In this document: piece by piece, positions 59,606-64,000 of the stretch
Layout: the number at the start of each line of letters is the position of its first letter
Position numbering within the stretch: position 1 is the first letter of the stretch
Origin: DASVFB01 sp963815965
Lineage (GTDB): Bacteria; Actinomycetota; Thermoleophilia; Gaiellales; Gaiellaceae
DNA length: 64,000 nt
Reading direction: 5' to 3'
Assembly (NCBI GenBank): GCA_963815965.1
Contig: CAWFIT010000008.1
Location: forward strand, 1 to 64,000
Position numbers and translations under genes: made by a program
The notes under the pieces: model-generated
What the model was told of the DNA's origin: nothing
The model's input: only the letters and a program-made list of their open reading frames with translations
The model's database searches: none

Positions 59606-60894
59606 GCGACGTACGTCGTGAAGCCGCTGAAGCCCGGGTAGAGCGGACGCTTTGCGCACAGATCCTCCGCGCGCGAGCGCAGCCCGTTTAGGTCGGCGTC
59701 CTGCCCCAACGCACCGACGATGATCCTGCCGACCTCGCGGAAGTCCTCTTCGTCGAAGCCGCGCATCGTCGCCGCCGGGGTGCCGATCCGCACACCAGAC
59801 GCCACGGTCGGCGGCCGCTCGTCGAACGGAACCGTGTTCCGGTTCACCGTCAGCTTCACATCATGCAGTTGCTCCTCGGCGGCCTTGCCGGTCCACTCGG
59901 TCGAGCGCAGATCGAGCTGCAGCAGATGCGTGTCCGTGCCGCCCGTCAACACGTCGAGCCCGCCTTCGATCAGCGTCTCGCAGAGCACGTCGGCGTTCGC
60001 GCGGACCTGGCGCTGGTAGTCGCGAAACGCATCGGTCATCGCAATCTTGAAGCAGGTTGCCTTCGCGGCGATCGTGTGCTCGAGCGGCCCGCCCTGCATG
60101 CCCGGGAAGACAGCGCGGTCGACAGCCTGCGCATGCTCCTCGCGGCAGAGGACGAATCCGCTGCGCGGCCCTGCGAGGGTCTTGTGCGTGGTCGACGTGA
60201 CGAAGTCGCAGTCCTCGACGGGATTCGGATGCAGCCCGGCCGCGACGAGCCCCGCGTAGTGAGCCATGTCGCAGAGCAGGAGCGCACCGACCTCGTCCGC
60301 GATCTTCCGGAACTCCCACGTCTCGACGGTGCGCGGATACGCGCTGCCGCCGCAGACGATCAGCTTCGGCCGGTTCTCCTTCGCAAGGCGCAGAACCTCG
60401 TCGTAGTCCACAACGTTCGTCTCGCGCGAGACGCCGTAGTGGACGATCGAGTAGAGCCGCCCCGAGAAGTTCACCTTGAGGCCGTGCGTGAGGTGCCCGC
60501 CGTGCGCGAGCTCGAGCGAGAGGATCGTGTCGCCCGGCTGCAGCGCCGCCATGTACACGGCCATGTTCGTCTGCGCGCCCGCATGCGGCTGGACGTTCGC
60601 GTGCTCTGCGCCGAACAACTCTTTGGCGCGATCGATCGCGGTCTGCTCGATCTCGTCCACGATCTCGCAGCCGCCGTAGTAGCGCTTGCCCGGATAGCCC
60701 TCCGCGTACTTGTTCGTCGGAACCGACCCGACCGCCTCGAGAATCGACGGCCACGTGAAGTTCTCGGAGGCGATCAGCTCGATCTGGCTGCGTTGCCGCT
60801 CTAGCTCTTTGCCGAGCAGCTCCGCGATCTGCGGATCGACCTCGGCGAGGCCGGCGGTCGTGAGGTGGTGGAACGTCTCGTGGGCGACGGCCAT
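59602..60894 (-). CDS. glyA: Serine hydroxymethyltransferase
   Basis: 430 residues. The PLP lysine lies in TSTTHKTLAGPR (near residue 235), with GANVQ-type substrate blocks (EHANVQPHAGAQTN, HGGHLTHG). It converts serine and tetrahydrofolate to glycine and methylene-THF. It leads the glyA-upp-wecA run and diverges from the protease gene. A 90-base gap separates them, with no riboswitch visible. Confidence 0.97.
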   Translation of the reverse strand: MAVAHETFHHLTTAGLAEVDPQIAELLGKELERQRSQIELIASENFTWPSILEAVGSVPTNKYAEGYPGKRYYGGCEIVDEIEQTAIDRAKELFGAEHANVQPHAGAQTNMAVYMAALQPGDTILSLELAHGGHLTHGLKVNFSGRLYSIVHYGVSRETNVVDYDEVLRLAKENRPKLIVCGGSAYPRTVETWEFRKIADEVGALLLCDMAHYAGLVAAGLHPNPVEDCDFVTSTTHKTLAGPRSGFVLCREEHAQAVDRAVFPGMQGGPLEHTIAAKATCFKIAMTDAFRDYQRQVRANADVLCETLIEGGLDVLTGGTDTHLLQLDLRSTEWTGKAAEEQLHDVKLTVNRNTVPFDERPPTVASGVRIGTPAATMRGFDEEDFREVGRIIVGALGQDADLNGLRSRAEDLCAKRPLYPGFSGFTTYVA

Positions 60895-60984
60895 GAACGG
60901 GCTCCTTCCGGCGGATACCGGACGGATGGTACTCGGGTCGACGGTGGGCGTTTCGCGGCCTGCCGAACGTGAAAAGATCGTCCC

Positions 60985-62604
60985 TTGGTGGGGAGACGGT
61001 TCGCAGGTGTGGTCGCGCTCGTAGGCTTGGCGTGTACCTCACCGGCCGCGGCCGCCACGACCACCGTGCCGCCCTCCATTCGTCTCGTTGGGCAGCGTGC
61101 GGCCCCCTCCCGCGCGCAGATCGTCGTCCGCACGCGTCCAGGCGTCGACACCGAACGTCTGCGCGACGATCTCGAGGCCCGAGGGCTTTCGCTCGGCGCG
61201 CGCATTCCGCACACGCGGCTATTCAGCGTGCGAACGCACGGACGAAGCCCGACCGCGGCGATTCGCTCGCTCGCGGGCGAGCCCACACTCGCTGCCGCGA
61301 TGCCGGACTACGTCCGCCACGCCTTCGAGGTCCCGAACGATCCGTACTTCGACATTGCGGAGGGCTACCTCACGACCGTTCGCATGCCTCAGGCGTGGGA
61401 CCTCAGCCACGGCTCGACTGGGACGATCGTCGCCGTCGTCGATACAGGCGTGACATCCGTCCTCGACCTCGCGACGCAGGTTCTTCCTGGGCGCAACTTC
61501 GTCGCCGGCAACTCGGACGCACACGACGACACGACCATCGGCCACGGAACGCTGGTCGCCGGCGTCGCAGCGGCGACGACGAACAACGGCATCGGGATCG
61601 CCGGCGCCGCGTGGAACACGAGCGTCCTCCCGGTGAAGGTGCTGGACGCCCGCGGCTTCGGCACGGACTCCCAGGTCGCCGCAGGCATCGTGTGGGCGGT
61701 CGATCACGGCGCACGGGTGATCAACTTGTCGCTCGGTGGAACGAGCCCGGGCGAGACGCTCTGCGATGCCGTGAGCTACGCCGATTCGCACTCGGCACTC
61801 GTCGTCGCGGCCGCCGGCAACAGCGGCGACGCAAGCACCGTGTACCCGGCTGCGTGCCCGGGCGCCGTTGCAGTGTCCGCCACCGACACGAACGGCGACC
61901 TCGCATACTTCACGAGCTACGGCTCGTGGGTGAGCCTCGCGGCGCCGGGCGTCGGGATCCTCTCGACACGCGGCGACAACTCGTACGGCAGCGAAAGCGG
62001 AACCTCCTTCTCGGCACCACTGGTCACCGCCGTTGCGGCGCTCGTGCTCGGGCAACATCCCGACTGGAGCCCGAGCCGCGTCGCGACGCAGCTCGAGGAC
62101 ACGGCGCAGGATCGCGGCGTGCCGGGCGACGACCCGTACTACGGACACGGTCTCCTCGACGCCTACGCTGCACTCGGCGGAGCGCCGCAGACGGCCGCAC
62201 CTCCGCCGAGGGGCGACCCGATGGAGCCGAACGACACCCAGGCTCAGGCGAGCACGCTGTTCGGGCCCGTGACGGCGACGATCTCTCCCGAGGCCGACGT
62301 CGACTGGTACCTCGCGAAAGCCCGCTGGCCGTGCATCCTCTCGCTCGTCATCGAAGGACCGCGCGCCGACCCGAGCCTCGGCCCGAACTTCCGCCCGCTC
62401 CTGGAGCTCTACGACGAGGACCAGAACTTGCTCGCTGTGCGTGACGACGCCGGAGCTGGTCAGCGCACACGCATCGCCGCGCGAGTCCCGGCGGGCCGGT
62501 ACTACCTCCGTGTCGCGAACCGCGGAGCGTCGCGCAGCCCCGGCGGGTACTCGGTCAACGTGAGCACCGTCCGCCTGCACCGCCTCCTGAAGCTGATGCC
62601 CTAG
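60985..62604 (+). CDS. Secreted subtilisin-like serine protease (S8)
   Basis: 539 residues from TTG 60985 or the adjacent GTG. A signal peptide (GVVALVGLACTSPAAA) and a propeptide-like region of about 90 residues precede the catalytic domain. The triad is Asp153 (AVVDTGV), His187 (GHGTLVAG) and Ser341 (GTSFSAPLV), with the oxyanion Asn in AAAGNSG. A C-terminal beta-sandwich of the PPC type (MEPNDTQAQASTL ... YYLRVANRG) follows. It is exported. Its stop lies within the same CTAG as that of tsaC. Confidence 0.93.
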   Translation: MVGRRFAGVVALVGLACTSPAAAATTTVPPSIRLVGQRAAPSRAQIVVRTRPGVDTERLRDDLEARGLSLGARIPHTRLFSVRTHGRSPTAAIRSLAGEPTLAAAMPDYVRHAFEVPNDPYFDIAEGYLTTVRMPQAWDLSHGSTGTIVAVVDTGVTSVLDLATQVLPGRNFVAGNSDAHDDTTIGHGTLVAGVAAATTNNGIGIAGAAWNTSVLPVKVLDARGFGTDSQVAAGIVWAVDHGARVINLSLGGTSPGETLCDAVSYADSHSALVVAAAGNSGDASTVYPAACPGAVAVSATDTNGDLAYFTSYGSWVSLAAPGVGILSTRGDNSYGSESGTSFSAPLVTAVAALVLGQHPDWSPSRVATQLEDTAQDRGVPGDDPYYGHGLLDAYAALGGAPQTAAPPPRGDPMEPNDTQAQASTLFGPVTATISPEADVDWYLAKARWPCILSLVIEGPRADPSLGPNFRPLLELYDEDQNLLAVRDDAGAGQRTRIAARVPAGRYYLRVANRGASRSPGGYSVNVSTVRLHRLLKLMP

Positions 62605-63200
62605 GCGATCGCGACGAACGCGCGCTCGATCGCCTCGCCCCCGCTCGCCGCGCCCTCGCGAAGGACGCGCGGCTCCGCGCCGGTGAAGTCGAGCACGGTC
62701 GAGGGCAGGCCCGGCAGGTCGCCGCCGTCGAGGACGGCCGCGGCACCCTCCCGGAACTCCTCGGGGACGTCCTCGAGCCGCGCCGGATCCGGGCCTCCTG
62801 TGCGATTGGCGCTGGTCGCCGCAAGCACGCTCACCCTCCCGAGAAGCTCGGCGCTCGGCTCGGGAAGCTCGGGGACGCGCACGCCGATCGTGTCGTAGTT
62901 CTTCCCCGTCAACCATCTGTAGCGCCGCGCCGGATTCGGGAGGACGAGCGTGTACGGACCGGGAAGCAGCGCTCGCGCGATCACGCCTGCGCGACCACGC
63001 AACTCCGGCACGAGCTCGAACAACATGTCGATGTCGGGTGCGATGAGCGCCGTCGGCTGCGTCAACAGTCGATGCTTCAGCCGGTACAGATTCCGCACGG
63101 CATCCTCATGAAGCGCACTCGTCCCGAGTCCGTAGACGGTGTCGGCCGGAAAGACGATCACCTTTCCGCGCTGGATCGCGTCGACGGCCTGGTCGATCAC
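62601..63200 (-). CDS. tsaC: Threonylcarbamoyl-AMP synthase (Sua5/YrdC/YwlC family, short form)
   Basis: 199 residues: VIVFPADTVYGLG at the N-terminus, YRLKHR, LLPGPYTLVL, YDTIGVRVPE and ATSANRTGGPDP. It makes the threonylcarbamoyl-adenylate used for t6A modification of tRNA. The Sua5 C-terminal domain is lacking. In Actinobacteria tsaC commonly lies near glyA and wecA, as here. The start overlaps the upstream hydrolase stop (ATGA). Confidence 0.95.
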   Translation of the reverse strand: MIDQAVDAIQRGKVIVFPADTVYGLGTSALHEDAVRNLYRLKHRLLTQPTALIAPDIDMLFELVPELRGRAGVIARALLPGPYTLVLPNPARRYRWLTGKNYDTIGVRVPELPEPSAELLGRVSVLAATSANRTGGPDPARLEDVPEEFREGAAAVLDGGDLPGLPSTVLDFTGAEPRVLREGAASGGEAIERAFVAIA

Positions 63201-64000
63201 GCGAGGAAGCTCGTCACCGTCCGGCGAAACGCGTCCGGCTGCTCGATGAAGGTGAAATGGCCGCAGTCTTCAAGCACAACGCGTTCGGCGCCGCGGATGC
63301 CCGCTGTGATGTCGTCGGCGCAGGCAGGCCCGCAGATGAAGTCGTAGACGCCGGTGATCACCAGCGTCGGCGCCTCGATGCGCTCGAGCTCCGGACGCAT
63401 GTCCCACTCCTCGATGCCCTCGTTGAACACCTTGAGCGCATCCGGATTCGCAAGCTCGGGGACGATGGATTCGTCGACGTACCTTTGCGCGCGGTCGTCG
63501 AACGTCGCGAAGTACATCGGCCAGAAGCGGCGTGTGATCTCCCGCAGCTCGACCTCGTTCTCGTATTCGCCTGCGTCCTCCTGTTCGAGCGCCCGCTGCG
63601 CGTCGTCGTACCAGGGCTCGTGCCGGTGACGGGCCTTGAGCTCGTCCATCTCGTCCGGGTGCAGCCTGACGAGCGTGTCCGCAGCCACAAGCCTGCGCGT
63701 TCGCGCCGGGTGCTGCGCCGCGTATCCCATCGCCACGACGCCGCCGTGCGAATGCCCGAGCAGGTTGAGGTGCTCCTCGCCGAGGTGCACGCGCAGCTCC
63801 TCCACGTCGGCCACGTAGTCGGAGGTCGTGTACGCACGCGAATCCTCCGGCGCCGACGACCCGGCCGTGCCGCGCGGGTCGAGCAGGATGAGAGTGAACG
63901 ACTCGCCGAGGCCGCCGACGTCGGCGAGATAACGCGACGAGAACCCAGGGCCGCCGGGATGGCACACGAGCAACGGCCCGCTGCCTTCGCGGCCGTAAGT
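63197..64000 (-). CDS. Alpha/beta hydrolase, proline iminopeptidase-like (S33), 5' end cut by window
   Basis: About 267 residues are visible. The frame is open to the right edge, where LLVCHPGGPGFSS is the oxyanion HGGPG-type motif (with HPGGPG) and TYGREGSGP precedes it. The nucleophile is in LLGHSHGGVVAMGYA, the acid in VITGVYDFICG, the His in LEDCGHFTFIEQP. Probably cytoplasmic, with an aminopeptidase or ester-hydrolysing role. Its stop overlaps the tsaC start. Confidence 0.88.
   Translation of the reverse strand, partial: TYGREGSGPLLVCHPGGPGFSSRYLADVGGLGESFTLILLDPRGTAGSSAPEDSRAYTTSDYVADVEELRVHLGEEHLNLLGHSHGGVVAMGYAAQHPARTRRLVAADTLVRLHPDEMDELKARHRHEPWYDDAQRALEQEDAGEYENEVELREITRRFWPMYFATFDDRAQRYVDESIVPELANPDALKVFNEGIEEWDMRPELERIEAPTLVITGVYDFICGPACADDITAGIRGAERVVLEDCGHFTFIEQPDAFRRTVTSFLA

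Overview
This is a G+C-rich bacterial chromosome segment of roughly 60 genes. The core gene order and protein character point to a deep-branching actinobacterium, probably class Thermoleophilia (Gaiellales or Solirubrobacterales relatives). The phylum rests on the tsaC-glyA-upp-wecA-atp order and on smpB-rnr-ftsX-ftsE-prfB-secA lying beside ssrA. The class is an inference; there is no rRNA here to confirm it. Most genes lie on the minus strand, in runs joined by ATGA-type stop/start overlaps.

1-12.6 kb is accessory DNA: a SpoIIE-type phosphatase, a decayed M29 aminopeptidase, GNAT, metallo-beta-lactamase-fold, peptidase E, cupin and DHFR-like genes, then a segment bounded by two direct copies of the ssrA 3' end (5940-5966 and 12578-12604). 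That segment carries a membrane flippase-like protein, groES-groEL, two paralogous small ABM-like proteins and a repeat-bearing diguanylate cyclase.

12.6-24 kb is the translation, secretion and division core: ssrA (tmRNA) with its partner smpB, rnr, ftsX-ftsE, prfB with a programmed +1 frameshift, and secA. A tandem-GNAT gene and a large secreted protein lie between ssrA and smpB. A cluster of strong hairpins fills the prfB-secA gap.

24-36.6 kb holds hpf, comF, a sugar-nucleotide and envelope group (two nucleotidyltransferases, a mannose-isomerase-like cupin, a UDP-sugar dehydrogenase, an LCP ligase) and the methyl-cycle genes ahcY (with a MerR regulator) and metH. metH has a promoter and a short leader in which two competing hairpins could hide or expose the ribosome-binding site.

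36.6-55.9 kb is an F-type ATP synthase operon (atpZ-I-B-E-F-H-A-G ... D-C) split between atpG and atpD by about 12 kb. The intervening block has a large LuxR-family ATPase regulator, a peptide ABC transporter with duplicated permease genes (order B-C-C-A-B-D-F), a membrane protein and a zinc-finger anti-sigma-like protein. All of it is co-oriented with the ATPase genes.

55.9-64 kb has an alpha/beta hydrolase, a GNAT and a phosphotransferase between the atp genes and wecA-upp-glyA, then a secreted subtilisin-like protease, tsaC and a truncated S33-type hydrolase at the right edge. Across the window, six single-base insertions break five otherwise recognisable genes. This could be real decay or a base-level sequence-quality problem.
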